Made by a program: the position numbers and the translations under genes. A model generated the notes under the pieces. The model did no database searches and was not told the origin of the DNA. It saw only the letters and a list, made by a program, of their open reading frames with translations. From assembly GCA_903813345.2 (NCBI GenBank), contig CAIIXF020000007.1, forward strand, positions 5,835,730 through 5,895,729: a stretch of 60,000 bases of DNA. Reading direction: 5' to 3'. The DNA is from Owenia fusiformis. Its lineage: Eukaryota > Annelida > Polychaeta > Sabellida > Oweniidae. Each line of letters opens with the position of its first letter. Within the stretch, counting starts at the first letter, position 1. Shown piece after piece: positions 1 to 10,571 of this stretch.

Positions 1-74
1 TATTACAGTGGGAATGTGTAAAACAAATCAAGATGTAAAATTTGTTAGGTATTCAAGGTAAGAGAGAAGAATTA

Positions 75-231
75 CAGTAAAACCTGTATATATCTGAAAA
101 CTTCAATCTAAACACCTTTCAATGTGAACACTTTTTCATGGTCCCTATTGACACAAATATGAAGAAACCTTGAAATGTGAACACCTGCTAATCTGAATAC
201 AACTGGCATTCAGATTAGACAGGTTTTACTG
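75..231. mobile_element. Small MITE with CAGTAAAACCTGT ends
   Basis: A 157-bp element bounded by inverted ends CAGTAAAACCTGT and ACAGGTTTTACTG and flanked by TA on both sides (73-74 and 232-233). The TA duplication and CAGT ends fit a Tc1/mariner/pogo-type non-autonomous element. It has no coding capacity. It lies in an intron of the ASNSD1-like gene, downstream of its third coding exon. Confidence 0.75.
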
Positions 232-383
232 TATAATCATGCTATCTAAGTCGACAATCCCCAAACAAAAGTTAACCATCTTGTACAAATCTAGAGTAGA
301 GTTCACAAAGGGAAATATTACAATGTAGAATTTAAACATCATAGATAAATAAAAAGACTTGTAATATTTGGCCTGTTCTGTAC

Positions 384-2087
384 CTGCCAATATATGAATG
401 CCCAGGGTCCCTGAATTTGCCTCATTACATCTAACAGCTCATTGTCTGTCTCACATCCTCCCAGTCGACTGTGTAGTACATCAGTATCATTCTCACGGGC
501 ATCCACCTGCTCAAGTATAGCATTCAGCATTAGATATTTCATATCAATAATGTATCTATTTTATTGATCATATATACAGTAAAACCTGTCTCATCCAAAT
601 GCAACAGGGACTGGTGTGTTCAAATTTAGAGGTGTTCGCCTCTTAAGGTTTTGCATTCAAGGAATTCTGGATTTTGAAAAAATGAGAACGCAATTTAAAT
701 ATTCATAGTTTGATTGACAACATAGTTTCATGGCATTCTAATAATAATATATTTGAGAATCTGATTTTTGATGAATTTGTTAGACATGCTAAAAAGCTAA
801 AAAGCTTAAAAATGGGACCAGAAAAAAGTGTTCAGATTTGGAGGTGTTTGGATTAGATAGGTGTTTAGATAGACATCAAGGTTTTACTGTAAATTAAATC
901 ATTACTTATTACTATAAGGATCGATTTAAAAACATGTACAACTAGAAATCGGCAACTCCAAGGAGTAGCAAATCCCAACGAACACTATATAAATCATGAA
1001 TCTGTTCAGCCACAATGTAATATTTACCATCTACTCTTCCCTTCAATAAACACTTGAGATCATTGTAGTATCATGTAACCATACTTAAAGATATCTCAAG
1101 TAATGGTGAATTTCTGCTTTAGGCAGCCACTTTGAATTTTCCTGATGCACAAATCAGAAAAATGATACCATATTTGTGATCTATTTGTAATATAGCCATA
1201 ATTCTACGAGATCACAAAATTATTGCGAAAAAATCCCACATTAGGTGGATATTTTGAATTTATGGGGCCCGTTTCAGAAAAACGATACAATATTTGCAAT
1301 CTACTCGAAGTTGCCTTTCATTTGAGTATAATAACGCTATACTTTAAAAACTCAAAACTCAAAAAAAATCTCTTTTACTGTCCCAAAACTAGGACTTTTC
1401 AGTCCTGAAAATCAGACTTTTCTGTCACAACAACAATGTTGGGTTTTTCACAGGTTTTATTAGCAGCTGGCAACGTGTGATTCTCTTTGGTTTTAGTTTA
1501 CAAAAATGCTTGTTGAATTTTGCAACTTCCGATGTTAAAATCAGTATTTCCCAAATTTTCAGGGAGAGTTTTCATTCGTCAGAATGTGTGTAAAATTTCA
1601 CCTCAATTCCTCCAAATATTTCTCCATTCCAGAGCAGAACATTTCCATCCTTGTCTAACACAGGCTGTGGGGTAGGTGAGCCTTGAAGATGTAGTACACA
1701 CCCAGTGAAATATCCTGCAATGTTAAGTTATGCAAATTAATACCCAATTTAGATCATATGAGACACCTTTCAAGTACTTGGTATCCATTTACATGTAAGT
1801 ACATATTCTCTACTTTGATATAATATCTAATGTACAATGTACAGTACATGTAAGACCTAAACTGAGAAAACAAAAATCGAAAAATTGAAAGAAATAAAGG
1901 TTGTTATATTGATGGTAAGTTGAAGTAACTTGATGGGGAGCAGTGAAATGGGTTAACCTGTAACAGCATCTGCTAGCCTCTGCTCCACACATATCTGCAT
2001 ATCTGGCCCCCTTCTTGCAAGTCTTTCTTCAATTGTTTTGTGTCTATCATCATTACAACTACACAGTACAAGGCTGATACCACACAT
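384..2087 (-). CDS. ASNSD1: Asparagine synthetase domain-containing protein 1 (ASNSD1), N-terminal exons only
   Basis: Three minus-strand exons join in frame: 2087-1958 (ATG at 2087-2085, donor GTTAAC), 1714-1602 (donor GTGAAA) and 506-384 (donor GTACAG). The first 122 residues start MCGI, the class II glutamine-amidotransferase N-terminus. They continue through LLWNGEIFGGIE, ENDTDVL and IQGPWAFIYWQ, which I recognise as the ASNSD1 signature; ordinary asparagine synthetases differ here. ASNSD1 combines this N-terminal domain with an asparagine-synthetase-like domain, and its enzymatic role is poorly defined. The synthetase domain must lie beyond the left edge, since no further exon is visible in 1-383. 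A splice acceptor (TTTTTTAG) sits 11 bases upstream of the ATG, so at least one 5' non-coding exon lies further upstream. Confidence 0.85.
577..889. mobile_element. Second MITE with CAGTAAAACCT ends
   Basis: A 313-bp element with ends CAGTAAAACCT and AGGTTTTACTG, flanked by TA (575-576, 890-891). It shares ends and subterminal text (CCAAATG, GGTGTTTGGATTAGA-like stretches) with the copy at 75-231. It lies in the ASNSD1 intron between coding exons 2 and 3, on the opposite side of exon 3 from the first copy. Confidence 0.7.
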
Positions 2088-2133
2088 ATTGCGGAGTTCT
2101 AAAAAAGTTGAAAACAACATAATGTGAAATGTA

Positions 2134-2738
2134 CAGGGTGTTTCATAATGACGATCCCCAATCCACAGTCATCTCTAGTGAGCATGGCCCTATAATCCAT
2201 ATACCGTAATAAAGCTTATTAAATTCTGGATTCATGTGCCAAATATTAGCATGACTGGTCTTTGATAATTTGTGAGCCGTTGTTTGTTAGTCACTATTCC
2301 ATCAATTTACATGATTTGTGGCTAATTAAAATTTCTTATGGATTTCAAGAGATGAGAAGGTCACTATATAAGCCATTGCATTATCATAGAGCTCTCTGGG
2401 TATTTCTTTGTGTTTGTATACCCTTGTCATTTAAATATCATTAAGATATATCCTCAGCATCCATCAAATGTTATAAGTTTGTACATTACTATAGAGAGTC
2501 ATACAGGTTATCATACATTTTGGAAAACATGTGGCTTTCAGGTTTTATGATAAAGGGTAATCAAAGTTGTTTCACTAAGTCCAGAATTGAACAAGCTTTC
2601 ATATGATATATAACATAATTTCAAATGGGTTGCGTCCCTGGGACTCAGAAATTTTAATGGCTAGCGCGAACACTGTATGGGGGTATGCTTTTTTAGGATT
2701 AGCAGCTGATGGGCGGACAGTCATTATGAAACACCCTG
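2134..2738. mobile_element. Mariner-type MITE, CAGGGTGTTTCATAATGAC ends
   Basis: A 605-bp element with perfect 19-bp inverted ends CAGGGTGTTTCATAATGAC and TA on both sides (2132-2133, 2739-2740). CAGGGTGTTTCAT ends with a TA target are typical of mariner-type elements. No transposase remains. It lies just upstream of ASNSD1 coding exon 1, within 35 bp of the acceptor at 2099-2100, so it sits in the 5' intron near where a branch point would be. Confidence 0.75.
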
Positions 2739-4210
2739 TATAGGAGAACTCTGTCGAACTTCGACGTGAGGGGGTTACTTGGCCATGGGGCTATCATGGG
2801 GTTATTTTGACCATGGCAGGGCTTGCATTAACGGCGTCCCATACATGTTAAGGACTCAAAAATAATTTGGAGGACGCAAAAATTGAAAATATTTCCGTTT
2901 TTTGGACGCAACATTTTTTTAGGTCAATACTACAATGTGTTTACAACGATGCCTAACAAAAACAAATAATTTTTATCTCTCACCTTTATTTGAATCGTAA
3001 ATAAGGCTTAACATGTTGAATATTTACAAGTAATCTAGTTCAACAAGTTAAACCCAATACCACGGCTTTCATTAATAATCTGAGTGTTCTTGTTGCCGTG
3101 GTTGGGTTTAACTTTCGTGCTATGCTTTCATTGGTTGCAAATTTTCACTATCAGTAATTAATAAAACGCGCATGGAATTCCATGCGCTGCCATAGGCCAT
3201 CATTAAAATTTTTTGCATTAAGGGCCGAATAGGCAAGGATGTTAAACCTAGGGCGGGCCACAAGAAATTTCAGATAAGAAATAAGGCCCAGACTAGGTTT
3301 CACTTGTTGAACTACAAGTAATCATGATTCTCTCGAATTTTTTCGACTTTGTTTATTTTTAGATTTGAAACCATGACATGCCACAGTTTTTCCTATTCAG
3401 AAACAAATATTAGGTTATTCATGAAATAAAATGTATTCATTGTCGAATGAACGAACATGCATTTATTAAGTCCGTACTTAACGTTTACTTCCGTTTTAAA
3501 TTCGCGGCAAGAAATCAAATTGTTGTGTTGAAGCAAAGACAATCATGTGACAAAATTAACTTCAAGGTGTTTTGGTAAAAATGCTTTTAAAATAAAGTTA
3601 TACCTCAAAACAGGCTAGAAATAGGGGACACACTTTTTTTCCAAAGGACACACTTTTTAAAAAAAATTTCGTCCTTGGGACTCACAAATTTTCTAACCTA
3701 ATGCAAGCGTGGTATAGGAGAACTCTGTCGAACTTCGACGTGAGGGGGTTACTTGGCCATGGGGCTATCATGGGGTTATTTTGACCATGGCCGAAAGTTC
3801 AAATTTCTGTGTTCAGCCATATCGGATAGAAATCTCGCCCATTTTCAAAAAATAAACATGGTGGACTGCATAGATTGAAATTATAAGCCAATGTCAAAAT
3901 AGCCCCATGGGCGGAGTAGCCCAACAATGAATGATACCCATACGTCAAAGATTGACGTATGCCCCCTACATAAGTGTGTTGAACTTCGACGTGAGGGGTT
4001 ACTTGGTCATGGGGCTACCATGGGGCTATTTTGACCATGACCAACGATTCAAATTTCTGTGTTCAGTCATATTGGATAGAAATTTCAGCCATTTTCAAAA
4101 TGACAAAAAGCAGACGCTGCATAGATTAAAATTATAAGCCAATGTCAAAATAGCCCCATGGGATGAATGATACCCATACGTCAATTGACGTAGGCCCCCT
4201 ACATAAGGGA
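2738..4210. repeat. Perfect 80-bp direct repeat around an 894-bp block, plus a tandem 245-bp unit
   Basis: Positions 2738-2817 and 3712-3791 are identical over 80 bp by eye. The repeat begins one base before the end of the MITE at 2134-2738. The second copy opens a roughly 245-bp unit (GAACTTCGACGTGAGG ... CCCCCTACATAAG) that repeats in tandem, diverged, from about 3970 to 4205. The block between the 80-bp copies (2818-3711) has weak inverted ends (GCTTGCATTA near 2820, TAATGCAAGC near 3700) and hairpin-forming text near 3050-3115. It could be an insertion or the product of a segmental duplication. Confidence 0.6.
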
Positions 4211-4813
4211 GTTTCATTTTTTGACTCAGGTCAGCGAGGCTAGTGAGAACACATTGGAAGGAGGGGGTCTAACTAGACTATCCTCTAGTCTGAATTTTTT
4301 TTGAAATTTGGAATGAAAATATTCAGACTATAGCCCACCTATGTTAAAATTTGGGATTGAAAATTATTTGTTTACATAGGAAGTGCCATTCAAAATGGCC
4401 AATTGGGTAGATTAATTTGCATATTTGTTACTTCCCCTAGCTTTATTTCCACTTGACAATATGCTGTGCCTAAAATTGATAATTGTGTGCAGGAAATTTC
4501 CTGTTTTTTCCCACAGGAGGGACATAATGATCAATAGACTGAATTCTCAGGAAATTCAGTCTATTGGATATAGACTAGGGTCTAACAAATGTTGATTTAT
4601 TTGGTGGTTGAAATATTACGTACTTGGCTTGTATTACGTATAGTATTGATTAAAATAACAGCCCTCTATACACAGTGAGAAACCGATGCATACAGTGGGG
4701 ATCATAAAGAATTGCAAAAAGCTATATAAATTACATGCTGTCGCACATGTAATTAAATTCTTACCTCAGTGTATTCAGTGCTCTATTTTCTCCGTCTTAG
4801 TAAGTCCAAATAT

Positions 4814-6839
4814 CAGTACTGTCAACCCCTAAAGATTTTCTCGCGGGACAGATTTTTTAGACCCAGTGCCCAAAATTCGCGGGATTTTGCGGGACATCTA
4901 CTAAATTCGCGGGATTTTGCGGGACATTTAAGGGATTTGCGTGATTACGCTAATAGGAGTTTTTTTTATCAAATTCGCGGGATTTCGCGGGACCATTCGA
5001 GGGACAAACACCTTAATTGCGGGACAGTTAACAGGTGTACCGCCAAAAACTTCATAGAGGGACAGATTTTTTAGACAAAGTGCCCTAAATTTGCGGGATT
5101 TCGCGGGACATCCACCTAAATTTGCAGGATGTCCCGGGACATTCAAGGGATTTGTGTGATTGGGACTAATGTAAAAGCGTGTAGAAGTACTTAAATCAAA
5201 CTTTCAGATACTGATTAATCAAATATAATGCACCGTTACATTGTAACTTAAATAAACGTCAACACAATTTCACAAAATACGCATAGGAATATTATTAAAC
5301 TTTATTGTAATTTATCAAAAACAAAAACAATGCTTCAGGTGTGATTACCGTAATCTAACACGAAATTCAAAAATTCGGAACAATACTTTGCACTTCTGGC
5401 GTCATGACCAACTATGAAACGCTTACCCCCATAATGTTATATATTAAAATGTACCTATTCATATACTGTAGGCATGGGCTTTCAATTGAAAGCCCATGAT
5501 ATAGGGGTTCGATTAATCTACATCAAATTATAGGGAATGAGGTTAATTTTCTAGATAGGGTTTGTATAAAAAACCGGGTACCTGGTAGTAAATCCTCCAT
5601 GCTGGGTTCAAACTTGGTACCCGGTCGAAAAAAAAAAAAAAAACGAAATATACGAATACACAACATAATTAGATCATTAGAAAACGTGTAAGATTTGTTT
5701 TGAATTTACAAAAATGTATGTAACTTCCTTCAAAATTGAGCTAGAAGCTTCAAATAAAAAGCATTTTAAGGCTCTTTTCTTCCTCTATCATCTTGGTCAT
5801 ATTTCCATTGGTAATGAAGGGGGGGGGGGGCACCCCCACCTGGCTACGCCAATGACATTGTAAGACGATTTGAAAAACAAGACAAATCAATCTTACTCTA
5901 TTTTCAATAGTTCGTATGTTGGTACGTGAATTGTTTTGATTATGATTTAAATCTGTAAATAGCTATCGTTGCTTTAGCAGAGAGGTGACGTGTGTTAATT
6001 TGCATGATGCAACGTGTAAGATTTTGATTATTAATCATAATTTAAGTTATCCCAATTTATGACAAAATGTCCACTGAATTGTAAATTGTTATGTCTTACA
6101 ATGTCATAGGCGTAGCCAGGAGAGGGTGCGATGGTGCGATCGCACCCCCCCATAACCAATGAAAATATGGCCATAACGATAGAGGAAGAAAAGTGCCTTT
6201 AAATATGCTTTTTATTTGAAGCTTCTAGCTCAATTTTGAATCATGTTACATACATTTTTGCAAATTCAAAACAAATCTTACACGTTTTCTCATAATCTAA
6301 TTATGTTATATATTCGTATTTTTCGTTTTTTGGGTACCCGTTTTTTTTGACCGGGTACCGGGTACCAAGTTTGAACCCAGCATGGAGGATTTACTACCCG
6401 GTACCCGGTTTTTTATACAAACCCTTTCTAGATATCAGCGTACATTTATTGTAACTCGCGTTTGCTAACATTTGCTCAGTTCTGAGATGAAGGCCACACG
6501 GGTAGTAAAAAGGCCAACGTTGGAACTATTTGTGACCTACATCCCTATTTTCGTAATTAAAATGAAAGTTGAACCCTTCCCCTTTATTTTGATACCAAAC
6601 AACAGCATGCTAGGTACTTAAAATTAGGTAAACTTTACTCCTCAAAAGTGCAAAAACTTAGCTTCTTATATAAGATAAGATAATCAAAATATAGGGGATT
6701 GCAACAATTTCGGAAATTCGCGGAGGTCAAAGCCACATTTTGCGGGACTTCGCGGGACAATGCGGGACACGCGAATTAGCCTAATTTTGATCAAATTCGC
6801 GGGATAATCCCGCCATTCGCGGGACACTTGACAGCTCTG
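4814..6839. mobile_element. 2.0-kb non-autonomous DNA transposon, 6-bp target duplication
   Basis: The ends are CAGTACTGTCAA (4814-4825) and TTGACAGCTCTG (6828-6839), imperfect 12-bp inverted repeats. They are flanked by an exact duplication AAATAT (4808-4813, 6840-6845). Both subterminal regions (4835-5150 and 6710-6825) carry many short copies of CGCGGGACA/TTCGCGGGAT text, typical of transposase-binding subterminal repeats. No transposase is encoded; the short frames at 4769-5146 lie in the subterminal repeats. CA...TG ends with a short duplication are compatible with a hAT-like group, but I leave the superfamily open. Confidence 0.75.
5558..6424. mobile_element. Foldback (long-inverted-repeat) element nested in the 2.0-kb transposon
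   Basis: Two arms of about 310-330 bp (5558-5865 and about 6092-6424) are inverted copies that start GGGTTTGTATAAAAAACC. The spacer is about 230 bp. The element is flanked by an exact 10-bp duplication TTTCTAGATA (5548-5557, 6425-6434). Long inverted repeats with a 9-11-bp duplication fit a Mutator-like (MULE) non-autonomous element. Arm features include GGTACC-rich ends, a poly-A run on the left arm and a poly-G/poly-C run near the inner ends. It inserted after the outer element had landed. Confidence 0.8.
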
Positions 6840-6945
6840 AAATATAGTGGAATTTGTGTCCATAATGACAAATAAGAACTTAAAAAGTTGAAGTGGATAT
6901 TCACATGTTATGCCGACTCTTCAAATGTTGAGGTGATTTTGTCGC

Positions 6946-7097
6946 CCGATTGCGCCGGAACGGAGGATTGGCTCCCAGAATGCAACATGACACGTGCCAG
7001 CTTTCAAAATGCTGTTCCGCCATTTTGAAACCTGTCACGAGTAAATACGGTTAACTGATGTTGCATTCTGGGAGTCAACCGTCCTTGGATAACAAAC
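6946..7097. promoter_or_regulatory. GC-richer, probably bidirectional promoter with inverted ZNF143-like sites
   Basis: CTCCCAGAATGCAACAT occurs at 6972-6988 and again, perfectly inverted, at 7058-7074. This matches most of the ZNF143/Staf site consensus (YWCCCANMATSCMMYGC). The stretch contains GCGCCGGAACGG and is less AT-rich than its surroundings. An ATG in good context (AACAAACATGGCG) follows at 7098 on the plus strand, and a possible minus-strand 5' exon lies to the left. The pairing suggests a shared promoter for ASNSD1 and the small gene. Confidence 0.5.
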
Positions 7098-7645
7098 ATG
7101 GCGATTCATGAAAACATTCGTTCGATTGGTAGGGATTTATCCATTATTTGCAGGTATGAAGCTTTGGAATCATTTATTGTGCTACTTTAGTGAACGGGAA
7201 TTATTTTTCTACCGCTTGGGAGAGTTTGAGACACGAAACTTGGAAATAAGCTCATTGTGACAACTTGTGAACGTTGAGTTTTATTATTGTCCCCCAATGT
7301 AATAATTTTGGCAAGATGATTGAACACAGTTTTATTAAAAATTTAAGCTAGTGGGCGATAATACAGGATATTACAACACAAACAAAAATTTTGTGTAAAA
7401 CAGGTATCGTTCATGTATGTAACCACCATATCATACTAAATTGAGTCTTAAATGACATACATACCACTTTAAAACGGAGTTGATACGGTCAAAGTTGTGT
7501 AATCATCCTAATTAGATTACATGTATTTACAAAATATTTCAGCGCCGTCTTAAACACTGCACGAAATGATTGTTCTTTGAAAATATCCCGGGATTATGTC
7601 CAAGGTGACGAATTGCGTAATGAAAGCATGATTGACATCTCTTGA
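7098..7645 (+). CDS. Possible two-exon small protein (52 residues), unrecognised
   Basis: Exon 1 is 7098-7153 (ATG in AAACATGGCG context, donor GCAG|GTATGA). Exon 2 is 7543-7645 (acceptor ATATTTCAG, stop TGA 7643-7645). They join in phase to an open frame beginning MAIHENIRSIGRDLSIIC and ending MIDIS. It is a polar peptide with no signal sequence, membrane segment or motif that I recognise. Placement 24 bp after a promoter-like inverted ZNF143-type site pair supports transcription. A second donor-like GTAATG at 7617 would allow further exons, but none is evident before the repeats at 7811. It could also be the 5' end of a longer gene or a non-coding transcript. Confidence 0.35.
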
Positions 7646-7810
7646 CACTTCTGAGATCTAGGGAATGTATTGTTATAGCTCTGGTACATGGCAATTATTA
7701 TCAATACCCAGGGCCCACAGATTGACAATGTCAGTGCAATCTGGTTCCCGGTTACTCACTTCGAGAGCCATGTTAGATTTTGAAACTTATTCGCAGGAAG
7801 TAAGTTCCCG

Positions 7811-8195
7811 GCGGTGTGAAAGAAATTATGGTCCCAAGAAGGGATTATGGTACCCCCTTTTAAAGGCCCTCACTGGCCCTGATTGTGTATAAGATAATAA
7901 GGGAAAGAGCACAAAGAGGTCACCATATAAATCAATGGAGAGTAGGACCATAAATTAATAGGACCTTCTACCCTTTTACACAGGGTCCATTTTTCTGTCT
8001 TCGAATAGGTCATGGCCGGTGTGTACTAAAAGGGTAGGTGGTCCTATCAACTTTTGGTCCTACTCTCTATTGATTTACATGGTGACCTAATTACAATTAT
8101 TTTCCTTATTATTTATACACAGTAAGGGCCAGTAAGGGCTGTAAGGAAAGGGGACCATAATCCCCAGGGGACCATAATTTCTTTTTCACCTGCCA
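7811..8195. mobile_element. Foldback element, arms about 165 bp
   Basis: The left arm (7811-7975) and right arm (about 8030-8195) are inverted copies: GTGAAAGAAATTATGGTCC against GGACCATAATTTCTTTTTCAC at the ends, and AGGTCACCAT...GAGAGTAGGACC mirrored further in. The spacer is about 55 bp. No coding capacity and no clear target duplication were found. The frame at 7665-7892 runs into this repeat and is not a gene. Confidence 0.65.
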
Positions 8196-8271
8196 GGCTT
8201 TCAATCTATTGAATGCCCATGAATAGGCAAAGCTTTTGAGTAAAAATAAATTGTTCGAAAATCTTGATCAC

Positions 8272-8952
8272 GTGCAGTATGGCAAGTGATTTAAGACGGT
8301 CATATCTTTCACCATGAGTAATTTCTGGGCATAAATACCATGGTTTTTATTAAAACAATATGTTTTCTTTCAAGTGAAGTACCCATGATGATAAAAATAT
8401 CAATCGAACAATTCGAAAAATTATGAATAGGGACCCCATGTCAACATTTTTTGAACCTATTTACTCAAAAGAGGATCTCCCTTTTCTGATTTTTATTGTA
8501 TGAAAATATTATGCAACAAAGGGTCTAAAACATCTTCAAAAATATAATGGTATTGAAAGTCTAGTTTTGAAGATATCAATTTTCGATGACCAAAATGATG
8601 CTGAAAACAATGGATAGCACGAGTTTTTCCTATGGGAAAATAATATGGGATATGTGGTTTTTAACTTTAATGCATTTCAATACGCATCCCCTTTTTAGAA
8701 ATTGTTAATCTAGTGGAGAAGAAACTTTCGATATGTTTAAATTGAGAAAAACAAGATCCTCTTTTTAGAAAATAAGCCTAACATTTTTGTGCCAAGGTGG
8801 GGCCCTAATCCGGATTGATAGTTTACCATCATGGGGACTTCACATGAAAGAAAACATATTGTTTAAATAAAAAAACATTGTATAAATGGCCAGGAGGTAC
8901 TCATGGTGAAAGATATATGCATGACTGTCTAAAATCACTTGCTATACTGCAC
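8272..8952. mobile_element. Foldback element, arms about 140 bp
   Basis: The terminal stretches GTGCAGTATGGCAAGTGATT (from 8272) and its inverted counterpart ending GCTATACTGCAC (8952) extend as imperfect inverted arms to about 8410 and back from about 8810. Mirrored landmarks include ATCTTTCACCATGAGTA and ACAATATGTTTTCTTTCA. The central 400 bp holds no coding frame. I could not define a target duplication. Confidence 0.6.
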
Positions 8953-9681
8953 ATGGACCTTTCATGTAAAAACAACCTGTTCCTAGACATTGACCAAATT
9001 CGGTGATGTCTCATGACATATATCTCGTATTAGTTTGTCAATCATTACCTTGTTCATGATGCACGTCGTCGACTTTTCCCATGGGTCATTCGCACAGTCA
9101 GCACTATCTATTTCCTATATCTGTAGCCTAATAAAAAGAGTTATTACTGTTTACAAGTATCGAAGATAGATAGCATCATAGCAATGCCAATGACTGTGAT
9201 CATTCGCTAAGGAAATAGAGGACCAGTTCCATTCTTAATGTGGCTAAAGTAATTGATGGGATGTCCATCATTTTCTTTGTTATATCACTCTCCTGGGATA
9301 CAATCCATACATGTAAGTCTTACTAACTTTGAAACAAATCATGGGCCGGAAAGGGGAGACCTTCTGTACACGTAAAACTTGTGAAAATAGGGAAATTGAG
9401 ACTGTGGTCATTCGCCGAGGAAATAGATGACCAGTTCAATGCTTGGTGTGGTCAAGTTAATGATCTTTAATTCACATTTGTAAGTTTTGTTGTCTTTTTA
9501 AATTTTACGTCAAAATCAAATTACATTTCTTGGAAGTATATCGTACTATTAAAAACATATATTGATAGTTTTACAGTCACTTATGTAAATGTATTTTATC
9601 TTTTAATATATATGTAAATTATTTATTTACAGTTATGCATATCCATTTGCATAGGTGAGATTTGTTTACACAGGCCATCTG
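8953..9681. other. Spacer without recognisable features
   Basis: AT-rich sequence with no open frame above 60 codons and no tRNA-like or repeat structure. Two short stretches near 9180-9245 and 9405-9450 share GTGATCATTCGC...GAGGACCAGTTC text, a weak local duplication. Confidence 0.5.
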
Positions 9682-10571
9682 CAGTGGCGTAGCTACGTGT
9701 ACGCCAAGTACGCCCAGGCGTACTCTCAAATTTTAAGGAAAAATAAAATTTACCTGATTAATTGTGATGAAAAATAAATATTTTACCAAGAGATAGAAAT
9801 CGATAAGAGATCTATGAAGACTCGTGTTAATAAATAAAAAAGTTCTCGATTATTTCATTTTCTTTGTTTTGAATCAGTTAGCTACTGATAATTAGAGAAT
9901 TTTATTTCGTTTCAGTTGAGTTTTTAGCAGTTTGAAACGCATTAAGTCATACTTGCGTTCCACAATGAACGAGGAAAGACTTTCTTCCTTGGCCATGATA
10001 CATATCCATAGGGAACAGGATATAAACATTGATACTGTTATTGACATGTTCGCAAATGCAAAAAACAGAAAGATAGAATTTATTCTATAGAATCACGTAC
10101 AGATTGTTAAGATCCGAAATGGAGTTGAGACGGTCGTGTAACTGTTCTTTTATTGTTAATCATCTTGTGAGCTAGATAAAAACAAACACAGAAAAAATAA
10201 TAATATCTCCATGGAGAATGACCACAAAAGCTTAAAACAATGATCCTCATACATACAGTTTTAGGTAGCCTAAAAAATAAAATCGCCTTGATAGACGGCT
10301 TCGATCGCCGATGGCATGATTATATAGAATCTGTCTATTTTGTTTCCCGAATATTATCTGTTAATACAATTAATTCAATCCCTTTAAAAAGCTATGTCAA
10401 AATGATCAAACAATACATATTTCCTTCATTGAATTAAGAGTGTTTGGTGTGTCCCCTATCTTCTGAACACCCGGGATCTTCTTATTTTATGGAACCATCG
10501 TTTTGTTAATTTTGATAAAACCGGGAAATCATACGGGCGTACACTCGCAAAATGGGCTAGCTACGCCTCTG
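9682..10571 (+). mobile_element. Truncated hAT-family transposon with 5-bp target duplication
   Basis: The ends CAGTGGCGTAGCTA (9682-9695) and TAGCTACGCCTCTG (10558-10571) are near-perfect 14-bp inverted repeats. They are flanked by an exact 5-bp duplication ATCTG (9677-9681, 10572-10576). The interior retains the last part of a hAT transposase. At 890 bp it is an internally deleted copy. A 5-bp duplication is known for one hAT subgroup. Further inverted text (TGTACGCC / GGCGTACA) lies just inside the ends. Confidence 0.8.
9926..10090 (+). pseudogene. hAT transposase C-terminal (dimerisation) exon remnant
   Basis: After an acceptor-like TTTTTAG the plus frame reads SSLKRIKSYLRSTM, then NEERLSSLAMIHIHREQ, then DINIDTVIDMFANAKNRKIEF, and stops at 10088-10090. 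This is the typical end of hAT/ZMYM-like transposases: LKxYLRSTM...ERLSxLAxxxIHRE, then a VID-F-A-KNRK-xF tail. Only about 55 codons survive; the RNase-H-like catalytic core is absent. A stop lies directly upstream, consistent with this being an exon. It is non-functional as it stands. Confidence 0.75.

Larger units (their letters stand above)
4765..6960 (-). other. Possible 5' non-coding exon of ASNSD1, split by a transposon
   Basis: On the minus strand a consensus donor (CTGAG|GTAAGA) stands at 4765/4764. If the 2.0-kb element at 4814-6839 and one copy of its AAATAT duplication are ignored, the flanks make a continuous stretch from the promoter near 6950 to this donor. That stretch contains an 18-codon upstream reading frame (ATG near 6865). 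A 5' exon is required because ASNSD1 has an acceptor at 2099-2100 just before its ATG. This is inference from splice signals only. Confidence 0.28.

Noticed and set aside
4769-5146. Frames of 101 (plus) and 72 (minus) codons with repeated SRDFAGHL and PANLGGCPAK-like text
   Set aside because: They are subterminal repeats of the transposon at 4814-6839 read in frame.
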